Positions 10,569 through 22,514 are shown, counted from the stretch's first letter. The stretch is DNA of 64,000 nt from Diplonema papillatum (GCA_030068145.1 JAPJBO010000156.1:124001-188000), one strand, 5' to 3'. Notes: a model not told the origin generated them from the sequence alone. Made by a program: numbers and translations.

Positions 10569-11762
10569 TCGAGACATTGCCACAATAATGTTCAATGTGT
10601 ATGGCTGCACATCGCGAACAAATGCTATGCTGACGATTGTTGTATGTTTCAAATCTCATGTCTGTTCTCCGCACGGAAAGGCCTAGCACGAGAACCAAAC
10701 AGCCGACAGGATTACTAATACGTGAAGAGGGGGGCCCAATCTTTAGCCCATCAAGATAAGACTACAAAAAGAGAAGGGTTGCCACGACGTCTCGGAACAG
10801 TGTCCAACCCTGCCGAGAAGCCGCAACCGTGCTTCACCTCCTCCTCTTCTCCTTTCAGCAGCGGAAGACTGGGAGAGCGTTAGTCGTACGAGCTACGAAG
10901 AACAATGGAAACCTTGTAGTTGCAGGGGATTTGTGCGTGCTTCGGCGCCTCGTCTCATTTAAATAAGACTGTGTGTGAAGTGTCATGCCAGCCGCCAGGT
11001 CGTTAGGCGCTGTAGTCGTTGGGTCGTTGTTACGAGGGGTTCTCTCGATACTCAAGCGGGCTCGTTACTTCACTGCTGCAGTTTCCCCTGCCCTCTTCGA
11101 GTCGCCTTTGTTCATAGAAATGCCAGCGACATCTCCGAAGAGAAGAAGACCAGCATAGCAATGCCAAAGTAGCATCCACGGAAGGAGAGTTTTACTCCAA
11201 GGAAAGGTGTCCGCGAGAGACCCATCTTTCCCAAGCACTTTGCAGCTTGCATTCCAGCTTCTCTGTTGAGCAACGTCATTATCTTCTCATCGTCAATTCT
11301 GCGCGAGTTACGAACCGGTCTACACGTAAAGGCAAAACCAATGCAGGTACACGCAAAACAAAAGCAAGCAACACAAAGCCCCGCGAACACGACCAAAGAA
11401 CCAGAGAAAAAAAAAGGAGAAGAAAAAACAACAGCTAAAAAAAGAAGAAAAACGGTCTGAAAAAAAAAAGAGGAGGAAGCAGAAAGCGTCCACCACCACC
11501 ACTACCACCACCAGAAGAAAAGGAGAAAGAAGGCATCCCAAGACCGAGCCGCACACCCCCACGCCCGCCCGCCCCCGTAAGGGTTTCCGACAGCCCTCGC
11601 GATTTTGCACCTCCGCCGCCGCCCCCTGGGCCGGCTCTAACGGGAAACAGCGGCAAGTTGGGAAGAGGGCCGAAGGGCAGGACACACCGCCATTGCTGCC
11701 CGCCGCGCCGCTTGCGCTTCGCCCTCCGCAGCGCCGGTGCTGTCGTGTCGACTCTCTTTGCC

Positions 11763-14700
11763 ATGCCTGTGAGCTTTCGCCAGCCTGACTTCGATGCGTG
11801 TCCGAGTGAAATTCACCAGCAGGTAACGAGCATAGCAGAGCGCTACAGGCTCGAAGATGAGTATGTGACCGAGCTTTTCTTTACCAAACTGAAATGTTGA
11901 AGGAAATGAGAAGCTCGTCGCCGCAAACCGTGGCGTTGCAGCAACACCTCTCCGGGGTTCTGCGAGTGAAAGTGTGCCAAGGACGCTGTGGCAAGGAGTA
12001 CCAAGGAAAAAGAAAGGCGCACACACACGAAGCCTCTTTTTGCCAAAATAAATTGAACTCAAAAAAGATCGGTGTTATTTGGGTGTCACGTTATAATCCT
12101 TGAAGTAGGCGACAGTCATCAGCTTGCACTGACTCGCACTGACATCCTGCCATTTGTACATACCGGCCTTTCATGTTCCGTCCGTAAACACAAAATACTC
12201 GACGTAGCTGCTTTGACTCGAATGGAAGGGAGGAAATATAGAGGTAGAGGGGCAAATACAATACAAACACAATCTGTTTCGTTCTTCGCTTGCACCACCG
12301 TGTGTTGTTTTCCCACTCAGGACTTTTGACCTGTTGTGTTTGTGTGATTTGTTCGTGTAGGGGTAGACCCGCATGACCTCACGTCCGCTTAACACGTGGT
12401 TCGGTAGTCACAGCACTTGAGATCCCTTCGGTTCTACGAGGGTCGAAAACATATCAACTGCCCTACCCCCGTTTCTTTTTTTAAACAACTTTTCTTCTTT
12501 CTTACATACTTTGATCATAGTGGCAGCCGCTGCTTAACAACATGAAGTTAGGGCGGACTTGAGGGCGAAGACGTGGTCCCGACTGGTGGCGAGGCGGCCG
12601 GGATTTGAGGGCATACAGAGAGCCGACCTGGAGCGGACGAACTCCTTCTGGAGGATGCGTGAAAGTCCCGCGCACACCGCGAGGCTTATACGTGTAGCGT
12701 TGGCGGGGGGACGTCGCGGATGAGGCAGGCCGGAGCCCAGCTGCAAGCACTGTGGAAGCGGCGACACCGAGGACGAGAAACACGTATTCTGGGACTGCGG
12801 AGCGTACTCGCACATACGGCGACGAGAGGCACATGCCGAGCTGATGGCAGCCAACCGGGCCGACTGGCCCAGATGCACGCTGTAACACGGAGTGGTAGTA
12901 CCCGAGAATGCCCAATTCTCGAGGCGGCTCCAGGAGATGATGGCTGAAATCCTTGCGGAACGGGCTGGGCTCGAAGCACGTGGCTGGGTGGCCAGGAACC
13001 CCACGACCCCCTGGTCGAGAGCGAATGCGATGCCTGCCGAGAAATTTGACCACCCCTTCGCGCGGATTGCCCCGGCATGGACGTGGGAGCGGAACAAGAC
13101 CTGGGGACTACCGACGTTTTATGCGTTGGTAGCGTGGCTGTCGGACATGCAATGGACCGAGAACGGGCAGGTGTCAATGCTGGAGCTTGCGATCGACTTT
13201 GAACTCTTCTCGGGCCTCAGCATGCCGCTGCACGGGAATGCGCTGAAGGGGGTGAGAGAACGGGGAAACGTCCTGCGCTGCATGATGAGCGCGTTGGACA
13301 AGCTGGCGGCACAGCAAGGGCTGGGAAGCTGCATGAGAGGGGAGAGGGTGTGCCCGACGACGTCGCTGTCGTTCATGGGCATCTCGGGGATATCGGGTGT
13401 GCGGCCCTGGCCACGCTTTCGCGAGGCACACACGGGGACGATACTTGAGGAACAAGTGAAAGGAAGCGATGTAGGGACGCAGTGCCCGACGTACCCTGAC
13501 TGGACGATCGGGAGAGCGGCGAGGTGGGCCCTGCCTGCCCCACCACAACTGCACCCAGACCCCGAGCACATGCCCGGTGTCGGTATAGAGAAGGCAATCG
13601 TCACGCGCGACCCATCACAAAGGATAGTGTGAGGCGTGCAGAACACTCGTCCGAAGGGACGCTCCCACGGTAAGAGATCTGCTGCCGGCACCATCGATGG
13701 GCAGCCGATCGCGGTGTGCACAGAGCACAGCACTCCCTACGCTGACGCAGAGGCGACCGGCGGCATGTTGCAGCCGCGGCCACCACCAGTCCAACAAGCC
13801 GAACGTCCAGTCAACTCCCGGACGCAACAAGAAGAAGAGGCCCTCCTCACCCACCCAGGTGGGCGTACAACGGGAAACGCCAGTAGGAAAGCGAGCAGCG
13901 CGAGCGCCGCTCGCAGCAACGAAAAAAGGAGACGGCGACGACCGGACGGGCGACCAAGAGGCCGCCACCAACGCCAGGAACCAGCGAACGACCAGCGCTG
14001 AAGAAGAGGGTGCTCGGCACCCCGAAGGAAGGCCCGATCGCCGGCCGCAAGCGGAAGAAGACGAAGGCGACCACACCCGACTCAGGGGTGCATCGAAGGA
14101 AGAAGAAGGTTCCGAGGGCAAGCAGCTCTCAGAAACGACCGGGGACCACGGGCACGCCAATGCCCTCGAAAGTCAAAAACGGGCACACGTGCCCGCCCTC
14201 GTACTCGCCGACTCAGTCTCTGGAATCGCAAGAAAGCCAAATCCCGCTAGCGCCACAAATGCTCGACCTTGACGACGCAATGGCAGGTGACGACGTCATC
14301 CGATAACCTGACTTATAAGGCAGTGCATGTTAATCCGTGTGGTTCATGTACTTAAAAGAACTCAATGCTTAACAAAATTTGACGTGGGCGGCTTTAGATT
14401 TACATCTGAATGACACCTCAACACAAAACAAGTTGTCGACAACTAACAAGTAAAAGAATAAAACAAAACTACGCAGTTCTTTGTCTGGCAGCATCTCGTC
14501 GAGCATTTCGTTCCAAGCTGGTGCTTATGTAACAATCAACACAGAATCGGTGACGGCGCCTACTCGCGGGTCGTGGCAGCGAAGCACCTTGAGTCCGGTG
14601 AGACACGGGCAATCAAAATTGTGCCGAAGGCTGGTCCCGCGTCGTCGCGTGTGGGACAGTGCCTCGTGGACGGCGCCGAGAGCCAGATTCTGGCGGCGGT

Positions 14701-15412
14701 GGTCCACCCGTCGATCGTGAAGCTGTACGAGATCCTCGAAACGCCCAACGAAGTGTACTACGTCTTCGAAAAGCTCCCGAAGGACCTCTTCACCGTCCTC
14801 TACCGCCGCCGCCGCCTGGAGGAGTCCGAGATGAAGGAAATGGCCAAGAGCCTCGTCGAAAGCATCGACTACCTTCACTCTGTCGACGTCGTTCACCGCG
14901 ACATCAAACTTGAAAACGTCCTCGTCACCGACAAAGGCGCAGTCAAGCTCGCCGACTTCGGGTACGCAAAAATGGTGGCGGCAGAGAACCGTCCCGTGGG
15001 CACGACCTTCTACCAGTCGCCAGAGACCCTCGAAGCTCAGGAATCGCGGTCGATGCTCAACGCTGAGCAGGCGAAGGCTTCGGACATGTATTCCCTGGGT
15101 GTCCTGCTCTTCTTCCTCTTCTGCGGCCAACCACCCTACACCGGCAAAGTGTGGCCGCCGCTCGAGCGTAAAAAGCTGCTGCAGCGCATTACGCAGACCC
15201 CCGTGACCGCTGAGGACCCGCGTTGGCCTGTCACTGTGTCATCGGACGCTGTCCAGTTTATCATCTCCCTCCTCGACCCCAGTTGGAAGACGCGCACCAC
15301 CTCATCCGACGCTCTCGCCCACCCGTGGCTCCTGCACACACCTACAACACAACAGCGGTGCACTGACTCGATGACCAGCCTCTCCACTCCTCTCGTGCAG
15401 TGCCCGGCGTAG
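11763..15412 (+). CDS. Serine/threonine protein kinase, two exons
   Basis: Proposed join is 11763-11860 and 14545-15412, 321 residues. Exon 1 ends GAAGATGA before a consensus GTATGT donor; exon 2 follows CAACACAG. The split codon gives Glu33, so the joined text reads YRLEDEIGDGAYSRVVAAKH, a normal kinase N-lobe start. All key residues are present: glycine loop (35-42), Lys57 in RAIKIV, Glu78 as helix-C candidate, HRDIKLEN (His150-Asn157), DFG (170-172), and GTTFYQSPE in the activation segment. The C-lobe ends near HPWLLHTP. Without exon 1 there is no ATG, which supports the join. The family is not clear from the sequence; it resembles CAMK/AGC-type catalytic domains without extra domains. The intron holds a LINE relic and MITE pieces. 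Confidence 0.85.
12186..12432 (-). mobile_element. Family B MITE-like element, copy 2, one end missing
   Basis: Reverse-oriented copy of the elements at 4691 and 19447. It starts at the CAAAATACTCGACGTAGCTGC end and matches through the CGGGTCTACCCCTA and TGATCCCTTCGG-type region, but lacks the AAGCGCCAGCTTGG end. Confidence 0.75.
12531..12540 (+). repeat. Target-site duplication, 5' side of truncated LINE
   Basis: TGCTTAACAA, repeated at 14366-14375 at the other end of the element. It shows that the truncated copy arrived by its own retrotransposition event. Confidence 0.88.
12541..14365 (+). mobile_element. 5'-truncated, decayed LINE copy related to the full-length element at 36842-44890
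   Basis: Corresponds to the 3' portion of the full-length LINE, from about ORF2 residue 1341 (HEVRADLR) to the same 3' end (TTAAAAGAACTCAA). The reading frame is broken in several places: good blocks are 12541-12719, 12892-13632 and 13697-14272, in different frames. Most of the three-unit Cys/His region is lost by deletion, while the basic C-terminal tail and 3' untranslated sequence remain close to the intact copy. It is flanked by a perfect 10-bp duplication and has no poly(A) tail. It sits in the kinase intron on the gene's sense strand. Confidence 0.92.
14366..14375 (+). repeat. Target-site duplication, 3' side of truncated LINE
   Basis: TGCTTAACAA, identical to 12531-12540. Confidence 0.88.
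14485..14530 (-). mobile_element. Family B end fragment beside the kinase 3' splice site
   Basis: Reads GCAGCATCTCGTCGAGCATTTCGTTCCAAGCTGGTGCTTATG. This is the inverse of the family B left end, so only the terminal part of a copy is present. Confidence 0.65.
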
Positions 15413-16689
15413 CACCCCGCCTACTAGACTCGAATTGTTGGCGCCCTGCGCCAGCCAGGCTGAAAACGAGAAGGCAGAACTTCCCATCCCCTCCCCGTCC
15501 CCCCTCCCCCCCCCGAAAAAACACGAAGCCGAGTTTTTTTGCAGCGGGGGTGGGAAGGACTGGTGGGCCCATGTGCACGCCTCCGGGGGACTCGGGACGC
15601 GTTCGCCTACCACGGCGCACGGCGACTACTCGCGTGGGAATGCCCTGCGTACCGGGGATGCAAGCCCCTGCGTGTGCTCCGAGATCGTAGTCTCGGTGCC
15701 ATGACTCTATTGGGCCACGTTTCTACAACCTGATCTTCTTGTGCGGTGCCAACGAAGCAGCTAAGCAGCGTCGTTGGAAAAGAGTTTGTTTGCACGTGCC
15801 GGCTGATCGTTTTTCCCGCTTGTATTTACCCTGTGGATATTCAGGTAAGGAATTCTGATCAAGCACCAAAACACGCTGCCTACGTCTTTTCAGCCTGCAC
15901 AATACATTGGAGGGCAACCCGAAGATTGTTAGTACTAAAAAGATGGGCGTCGCACTGGATGAGCGGCCATCCAAACCCTTTCGTTCACTCCGCGTGTGAA
16001 TCCCTTGAGCGGAAAAATATATGCGGGATCCATGGCCGTGGTTTTCGCTGCCACGCCGCGGCACGTCGGCTGGTCGCATTCCACGGAAAGAATCGTTCGC
16101 GATTCAAGAACAGGGATGCCGATTAGCATGAGTATGAATGACATACCACATGCTCGAAAGACATGGAGGCAACGCAAAATGAATCGGTTATGTGCCAATG
16201 AAAGTGTTTTTTGCGATAACCAATTTCTGCTTCCCTGGAGACAGTATTTGTTACAGCTAAAAGAACGTTGGCAGCGTTTTAACCAGAAGACATGTAGGTT
16301 AAATCGCACAAACAAAACCTGCTGCTTCCTGTACTCTTCCCCTTGGGAAAGGGAGAAGGGACGGGCAAACGCGCCCCCACGTCTCCAGTTCCTGAAGGCT
16401 CTCCTTCCCTGCACACAGTGGACCGTTCACGGGCCAGCCGTCGTTGCCCGCACCGCTGGTACACCAACCCGCAGCCGTTGCGGCTCGTTGAAAATACCTA
16501 GGTGGCAAGAACTTTCGCAGACAGGGTCGACTGACTTTTTTGCGACCGTGGCCGGTCCTCTGTGCATTGCATGATGGATGGACGCTTCCTGAGAGCGGTC
16601 GGAGCAAGAGGGGTGGGAAGGGGGGTGTTGATTACGCTCTCTTACGCTCGTCTTTCTTTTCCGCGTTAGTTTCTGTTGCTTTTTTGGAA
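15413..16689. other. Intergenic DNA with repeat segments
   Basis: No gene recognised. Positions 15793-15945 match the reverse complement of the DNA immediately beyond the 5' end of the full-length LINE (about 44891-45010). A 50-bp segment at 16208-16258 (CAATTTCTGCTTCCCTGGAGACAG) repeats one at 10268-10320. Confidence 0.6.
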
Positions 16690-16930
16690 TGAGCACCTTA
16701 CTCTGCAGGAAATACTCGAGGAAGCCGCCAGTTGCAATAATCCTAAAGATGAGTGTCTACGACGCAAGCGTTTCAACTAAAAAGGACCTACTTTTGGAAT
16801 CATATTGTTTGGCCCTGAGATTACCCTCCTCAGGTGACATCACTGTTGTATCTAACCCTACTTCGACCTTCTTCCACCGTTCTTGCAGCCTCCGTCGAAA
16901 TGAGCACAGGGCAACTCTTCCGAGTATTAT
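16690..16930 (+). mobile_element. Family A inverted-repeat element, copy 3
   Basis: Left arm GGAAATACTCGAGGAAGCCGCC; right arm CCTCCGTCGAAATGAGCAC to CCGAGTATTAT. The interior differs from the other copies, but a pyrimidine stretch ending TCTTGCAG again precedes the right arm. Confidence 0.72.
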
Positions 16931-18768
16931 CCGGCGCGATTCGAGGCGCGGGAATAGCTAAGTTGCAGCTCTCGGACACTTAGAGAAAAAGAAAAGATGT
17001 TTCGATCCTTCCCTTGTCTTGACATGGGGAAGTGAAGGTGGGGGGGTACCGGTGCTGCTTCAGGGCATGTCTTTCTGTGAACAGCGTTAGCGCAAGAGGT
17101 CTCGTCGGGTACTCTCCTCCCGGTATGTTTACCGGTAGATATCATCGTTTGTGCAGACCGATCGCCACCTGACTAGCTGTGGAATTGGCCTCACAAAACT
17201 GCGCCGTGCACACGTTCACGCCAGCTAGCCCTGGTACAGCCAAGACATAAAAGCAGCTACATCCCGGGGGGAAACCTTGATACGCGGAGAGAAAAACGTT
17301 CGCTCTGAGAAAAAGAATGGACAAGGGAGCAACTCCAATCAACGCAGCCACTATTGATTTTCTTTGCAAAGGGCAGGTTGAACCTTGGCTTTTGACTGAT
17401 ACAACTGCCAGCCTTCGCTCTCAAAAGGTGAGCAGAAGTGCGCAGAAAAAAAGAACTTTCACTTTTTAAAAAAGGGCTTTAAAAAAACACGGATTGGCGG
17501 CAAACAAGGTTACTCAGACTCGCCTAATAGCACTGCCCCTTATACCGAATAAAGACACAAGAAACGGTCGACGATGCACACCCGTTTTTTGCACTACAAA
17601 GGACCCCAGTCGACGAAGGTCGCCCGGAAGAAATCCCGGATCCTCAAGCGAACCTCAGCCCTCCAATGAGGACTCTCTCAAACAAGGCGGATGTTGCGAG
17701 TAAGAAGCAACGTCGAACAGGTCAGGCTAGCACAACACCTGCTCGGCTCGTCAACCAGCAACACGTGAAGTAATCAAAGTCAAAGTACCGAAAAAGGCGG
17801 GGGTGAGAAGACGACGAAGAACAGTGATTCGATTCACTCGGGCAGGAGCGCGACGGCAAACTGCAGCATGTACAAGGAATGAGTGAGAAGCTGCGCATCT
17901 CTACGGGATAGTGAACAGCACCCACGCCTTGACGCATCCAGTTTTGGCCACCTGCCCTGTAGGCAGTACACGCCGAACACGTGAAGCTGAGGGTGAATTT
18001 GGAAAAATGTGCTGGAGACCAAGCGAATGCCCTGGCGAAGTTCCAGTCTGAAAAAAAGAAACCCCGCCCTCGGGTTGTTGTGTTGCCCGCCTCGTTCTGC
18101 TTCGAGTGCGTGTTCGATAGTTAACCCAGAGCTTGGTGGTCCCAGGATCCCGTTTCGCGAATGCCGCGCTAGTGTGATGTCTTTCGTTTGAGTAACGTCG
18201 TCTGCTTCGACACCCGGCCGTTACAGGCCAGGGAGAAGCCACGCTTTTGTGCTATACGTGCAGTGCACACGCGTACGGTGTACATTCCCCAACGTCTCGA
18301 CGCCCTGCGTAACCACGCGGCCTCGCAGCATTCTACGGGTCTTCCACCTGACCTCACTCGATGCGCGCATGCCCCACAAAACAGGGTATCGGGACTACCC
18401 GCTCGGGTTTCGAAAGGAAAAAAAGATACACGAAGCACACAGGACGTACGGACGGACGCAAATAATACAAAATACTGGTAGTCAAAAAAAAAGAAGAAAA
18501 AAAATCGGAAGAAATGAAAAAACAAAAGGCCTTTCGCGTTTCTCTCTGCCTGCCTGCCCGCATTGCCATAACCAAAGACTTTTACCCGCCCCCTCCCCTA
18601 CACGGCCGAAAGGTTGTGAGACGTGTCTGGTGTCGCGTGTGCTCAACACCGCGTAACAAGAGAGTTCCTGAACGCGTTCCAACAAAAGACCTACCTTGTA
18701 GATGTACTGTTTCTCTTAGCTTAAGCCACCAGGCAGCCACTCGAGTCTTTTACCTCCAGCTTGGACCA
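16931..18768. other. Intergenic DNA, no gene recognised
   Basis: It contains one copy of the GACGAAGGTCGCCCGGA/CCTCAAGCGAAC repeat at about 17612-17680. Open frames here are short, overlapping and without domains. Confidence 0.5.
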
Positions 18769-18789
18769 TGGAGTATTTCACAATGTGAT

Positions 18790-18940
18790 GTTGCAAGAAC
18801 ACTCTTGAAACCGCCCCTTCATGCATATTTCAACAATGGAAGTTTTCAAGAGTGTTCTCTTGCAACTTTCATGCATATTTCACAATGGGCGTTTTCAGGT
18901 GTGTTCTCTTGCAACATTCATGCATTCAGGTCCGCCGGGA
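18790..18940 (+). repeat. Short direct and inverted repeats
   Basis: GAGTGTTCTCTTGCAAC and CATGCATATTTCA-CAATGG recur in direct orientation at a spacing of about 57 bp. AGAACACTCTTGAAA near 18803 pairs with TTTCAAGAGTGTTCT near 18844, so the first part can fold back. Confidence 0.65.
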
Positions 18941-18980
18941 GGGGGCGGGAGCAAGTTCGTATGCATGATTTTCTTTCGTA

Positions 18981-19150
18981 TAAGCACCTGCTTTAGGAAA
19001 TGCTTGAGAAGGTTCTGTTCGTGTGGGCTACAGCACTTCCTTCGAGATTTCGCAACTTGCAACCTTCTCAAGCATTTCCTAGAGTGCTGTAGCCCACACG
19101 AACAGGTAAATCTGGGTTTAGGGGCGGGCGTAAGCGTTCAACAGGTTTTG
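18981..19150 (+). mobile_element. Family A element, copy 4, with an internal inverted rearrangement
   Basis: Left end as in other copies (TATAAGCACCTGCTTTAGGAAATGCTTGAG), and the interior AACAGGTAAATCTGGG is also normal. The part between is present in reverse complement: 18995-19014 pairs with 19061-19080, and 19015-19037 pairs with 19083-19105, both perfectly. The right arm is missing. Confidence 0.75.
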
Positions 19151-19446
19151 ATACCAGTTGTGGATGGATAATCCCTGTCTGAGGCAATCCAGTAAAACAC
19201 GCACACAACTTGAACATATCAACTTGTTTTACTTCGCTGGACTGGCGGGAGGTTGGTTATGCGCGCGCAGTAAAAGGAAGGGGAGGGGGGGGGGAAAAAA
19301 AAAGAAGCCCAATAAAGCAGTGCGCAAGTGGCTTCTTCTCTCTTTCTGTCTCTCTCTTTATGTTCCATTTCGTCTTTTCACTTTCGGTTCGGAAGCTTTT
19401 TCGCGTTTTTTCTCTTTTTCTCTCTCTAAGGATTCTTTATTTTTCA

Positions 19447-19727
19447 CATAAGCGCCAGCTTGGAAGGAAATGCTCGACGAAGCTGCCAGACGAAGAACCG
19501 AAGGGATCCCAAGTGCTGTAACTACCGATCAGATGTTGAACGGACGTGAGGTCATGCGGGTCTACGCCTACTTCTACACACAAACACAACAGGGGAAAAG
19601 TCCTGAGTGAAAAAGCAACACATGGTACACACATCAGATTGTGCTTGTATAGTATTTGCCCCTTACTCCTGTATTTCCTCCCTCCCATTCGGAGTCAAAG
19701 CAGCTACGTCGAGTATTTTTTGTTTTT
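19447..19727 (+). mobile_element. Family B MITE-like element, copy 3
   Basis: Same length, orientation and ends as the copy at 4691-4977: AAGCGCCAGCTTGGAAGG on the left, AGCTACGTCGAGTATTTTTT on the right. Differences are scattered, with a small deletion in the middle. Confidence 0.75.
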
Positions 19728-19729
19728 CT

Positions 19730-20199
19730 TTCTTGCGTTCGTTTCTCCTCCCCCCCCTGAGGGCCCCCTCCCTCCACCGATTTCCAGTGCACGCGCCGGA
19801 TGCGCAAAAAAGCACTGTTGAGCATGCAACACAAAATGGGGGAAAAAGGCAGATCCGTTCTTTTCATTGATTGATTCGTTCCTACTCCAAAAAAAAAGAA
19901 AAAAAGTCCCCAGAATCAAAAAGAAAATCAAACGCAGCAAGCAACTTCCGCCGGTTGAGAAACCCTGCCAACTGGAATCAACCACCTCGGGGTTGGCTCG
20001 CCTGGCCCGCTTGCTGTCGTTGGGAGGAAGAAATCGGAAGAAAGGTTCCGAAGCAAAGACACCTCTGAGTCTCTCGCAGTGTTCGGGGGCTAGCGGGATT
20101 TGCAGCCGGGACACAGCGTGGTGGCCAAGAGCAAATGAAAATGCAGGGTTCCCTAGCAGCCCGGTAAACCGGCCGGCCAAAACAGAAACCACAACGAGA
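19730..20199. other. Intergenic DNA, low-complexity tracts
   Basis: C-rich and A-rich runs; nothing recognised. Confidence 0.4.
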
Positions 20200-20398
20200 A
20201 ACTGGTGTGCGTGTGGGGGGCAAGACTAAATTCATGGCGAATTTCTCCTTGCTGTCGGTCGCATCGGTTACAAACTTGGCCAGCCGTAGTAAAATCATGC
20301 AATTGTGTGTGCATCCCTTTCACTACCCGACTCCTAGCCTCGATGGACAACCAGAGACCCTAAAACACCGAACCTCTGTACCACATTAAGCGATAGAA
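20200..20398 (+). repeat. Family E repeat, copy 1
   Basis: About 200 bp, from GTGTGCGTGTGGGGG through ACAAACTTGGCCAGCC and CATCCCTTTCACTACCCGACTCC to ACACCGAACCTCTGTACCACATTAA. A copy in the same orientation is at 62880-63080, and the last 60 bp recur at 61633-61695. No coding or terminal repeats are visible. Confidence 0.75.
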
Positions 20399-20875
20399 AC
20401 CTTGGTAAACCCGACACTTTGACCGCACAGTTAGCTCCCGCTTTGGATTGGTCTGCGTTCAAGAGCGAAACCTGAGATGAAGAACGCTGCTTGGGGACCC
20501 TGAAAAAAGCAACAAGGTAAAAAAACAGGGTTTGGCGTGCCAAAGAGGTGCCGCAAACGCAACAAGAGCCCGGCCCCTCGCAACGCCACCCCTCGGCTGC
20601 GACACGCGTTGATGGGCCGCTTGGCAACGAGCAAGCGTGGCCCAGCCGTATCATGGAATATAAGACGAGAGGAGCCGGCCTCACCGCTATCCCGGGAGCG
20701 ACCTTGTCGCGTAGCGGAAAAAGGCTGACGAGTTACAGTACCTGCTCTTTGGGGTACGCCGTTGACTCCCCAAACTCAATGTAACAACAACGACCGAACG
20801 ACGGGAAGCGCTGGTTCACAGAGCGCCCCCCCCTTAAAGCTGTGGCGACGGCGTACGCCTACGCACCAGTTTGCA

Positions 20876-21238
20876 TAAGCACCCTGCCGTGGTAAATAAT
20901 CGAGGCGGCCGCCAGGTGCGAGGATCTTGAAGGAGGCAGGGTTCGTTGTCGCCCACGCGCAGCACACAGTAATAAAACAAAGTGTGTGACTCACACTGTG
21001 TCGGGGCGTAAGCCTTACATAGGATAATACAGGGGGTCTTTTGCGCACCAGGCGCAAAAAAATATTTTTATATAAATTCGTGTCCGGATTCTTGTGTCAA
21101 GGTGTACTCCAGTACACACATGAACTATGGGTGGGGCTCCGGGTGTTTTTTTCCTGAACGCTTACGCCGTAAGCGTTCAAGAAAAAAGACTCACTTTGTA
21201 ATCGTCGAAACAACACCGGCGGCCCCTCGAGTATTTCG
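20876..21238 (+). mobile_element. Family A element, copy 5, diverged and enlarged
   Basis: Left end GCATAAGCACCCTGCCGTGGTAAATAATCGAGGCGGCCGCC and right end ACACCGGCGGCCCCTCGAGTATTT are recognisable. The interior (about 20925-21170) is unrelated to other copies, suggesting a nested insertion or replacement. Confidence 0.6.
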
Positions 21239-22514
21239 GAAATCGGCGTACGCGTACGGCACCCAGAGCCGACCATGGGGGCCGGAGGTTGGCCTGCTGT
21301 GTTCAATCGTGACTCCTGCTAGTTAGTTCGGCCCATGCAATGCGTGAGGCAACTGGACCGCCCAAGAAGGGCCCTCGGATCATGATCATTGCCACCTGAA
21401 GCCATGAGTTCAGGGTGGGAAACTAAACGAAACACTTCGGTTTTTCCTTCTTTCTCCTCTGCTATCGCGGTGTCCGGGAGGGTTCTTTTTGTCTGATGCG
21501 ATTGTTTCATTCATTTTCTTTTTGCAAAACCTGCAGCCTTCCTTTGAAGAATCATCCTGGTGCAGTTGCCCGGAAACGTTCGGGCCCCGATATGCCCATG
21601 ACAGAAGAATAGAACGACACATACTATATGAGTCTTTTTATTACCTGATACTTCAGGCTTTTTTTGAAAATAACACCAGCCAGTCTCCGCCCGCTGGATC
21701 AACTAGCCAGAACCCCCCCACAACCATGTTTTAGAGGACTGTCGTGGATGCGAACCCACAAAACAGAGTTTCTGGCGTGCCGGTCTGCCTCCAGTGTGGA
21801 CCAGCGGGCCATATTCTGAAAAAAGCCTAAAGTATCAGGTAATAAAGACCTTCTAATCCACAAATAACGCTAAAAAAGACGCTCACGTATACTATGTTTT
21901 CGGTTGTGCAGTCTAGATAGATCTTCACAAATTGTTGCTGGTCAAGTTCAAACTACTGCTACTTCTACCGGAAAAAGTCAGCGCGGTAGCGATGACCATG
22001 ATAGCACATGCAGGTGGGTGGGGCCCTGGGACTGTTGAGGCGTGACTACCCCCACCCCTGTCCCTCCCAGGGCGCCGCCCAAATCTAGCCTGGCCACCTG
22101 ACGGGAGAGTCCCCCACCTTTTGACTTGTTTTGAAGAGCTGACCTGTTGTTTTGATGGGTTCTCTCGGAAGAGGTCGGCGCGGTAGCGATGAGTTTGAAT
22201 AGAGCATCTATTTGGTATCGGAAAGTAGGTGCGAGATCAGGCAAACCTTGTGCGCTAGCTTCGTTTAACCGTGAAGCTAATAATCAGGGCTTACCCCACA
22301 TTCTCGCTTTCATTTCACCAACCCTGTGACAATCATCATCTTCACCGTTTCTGCCAACGCAACCTTTTCCGAGTACGAGAACACATGCAGGTGGGTGGAG
22401 AGACACTCGGACTGCTACCCGCCTCGGAGATTGCTACGGACTTCCGAGGAAATCTTCTAGGCTTGACGAACTTGCCATACCGGAGTGTCTGCTCTTCGGT
22501 GGAAGTATCTTTGT
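21239..22514. other. Intergenic DNA with repeat fragments
   Basis: No gene seen. A CATGCAATGCGTGAG/ATCATGATCATTGCCACCTGAA segment (21335-21410) recurs at 25870-25920, and AACACATGCAGGTGGGTGG-type sequence occurs at about 22000 and 22379. An AAAAGCCTAAAGTATCAGGTAATAAA stretch (about 21820) is the inverse of TTACCTGATACTTCAGGCTTTTTT at about 21640, making a 180-bp foldback pair. Confidence 0.5.

Larger units (their letters stand above)
11861..14544 (+). other. Kinase intron loaded with mobile elements
   Basis: This 2684-bp GT-AG intron contains, in order, a reversed family B MITE (12186-12432), a 5'-truncated LINE with target duplications (12531-14375) and a reversed family B end fragment (about 14485-14530). 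That fragment stops about 15 bp before the 3' splice site. The remaining sequence is A/T-rich filler without recognisable content. Confidence 0.7.

Noticed and set aside
13636-14306. Separate basic host protein in the 3' part of the truncated LINE
   Set aside because: It matches the C-terminal tail of the intact LINE ORF2 almost residue for residue.
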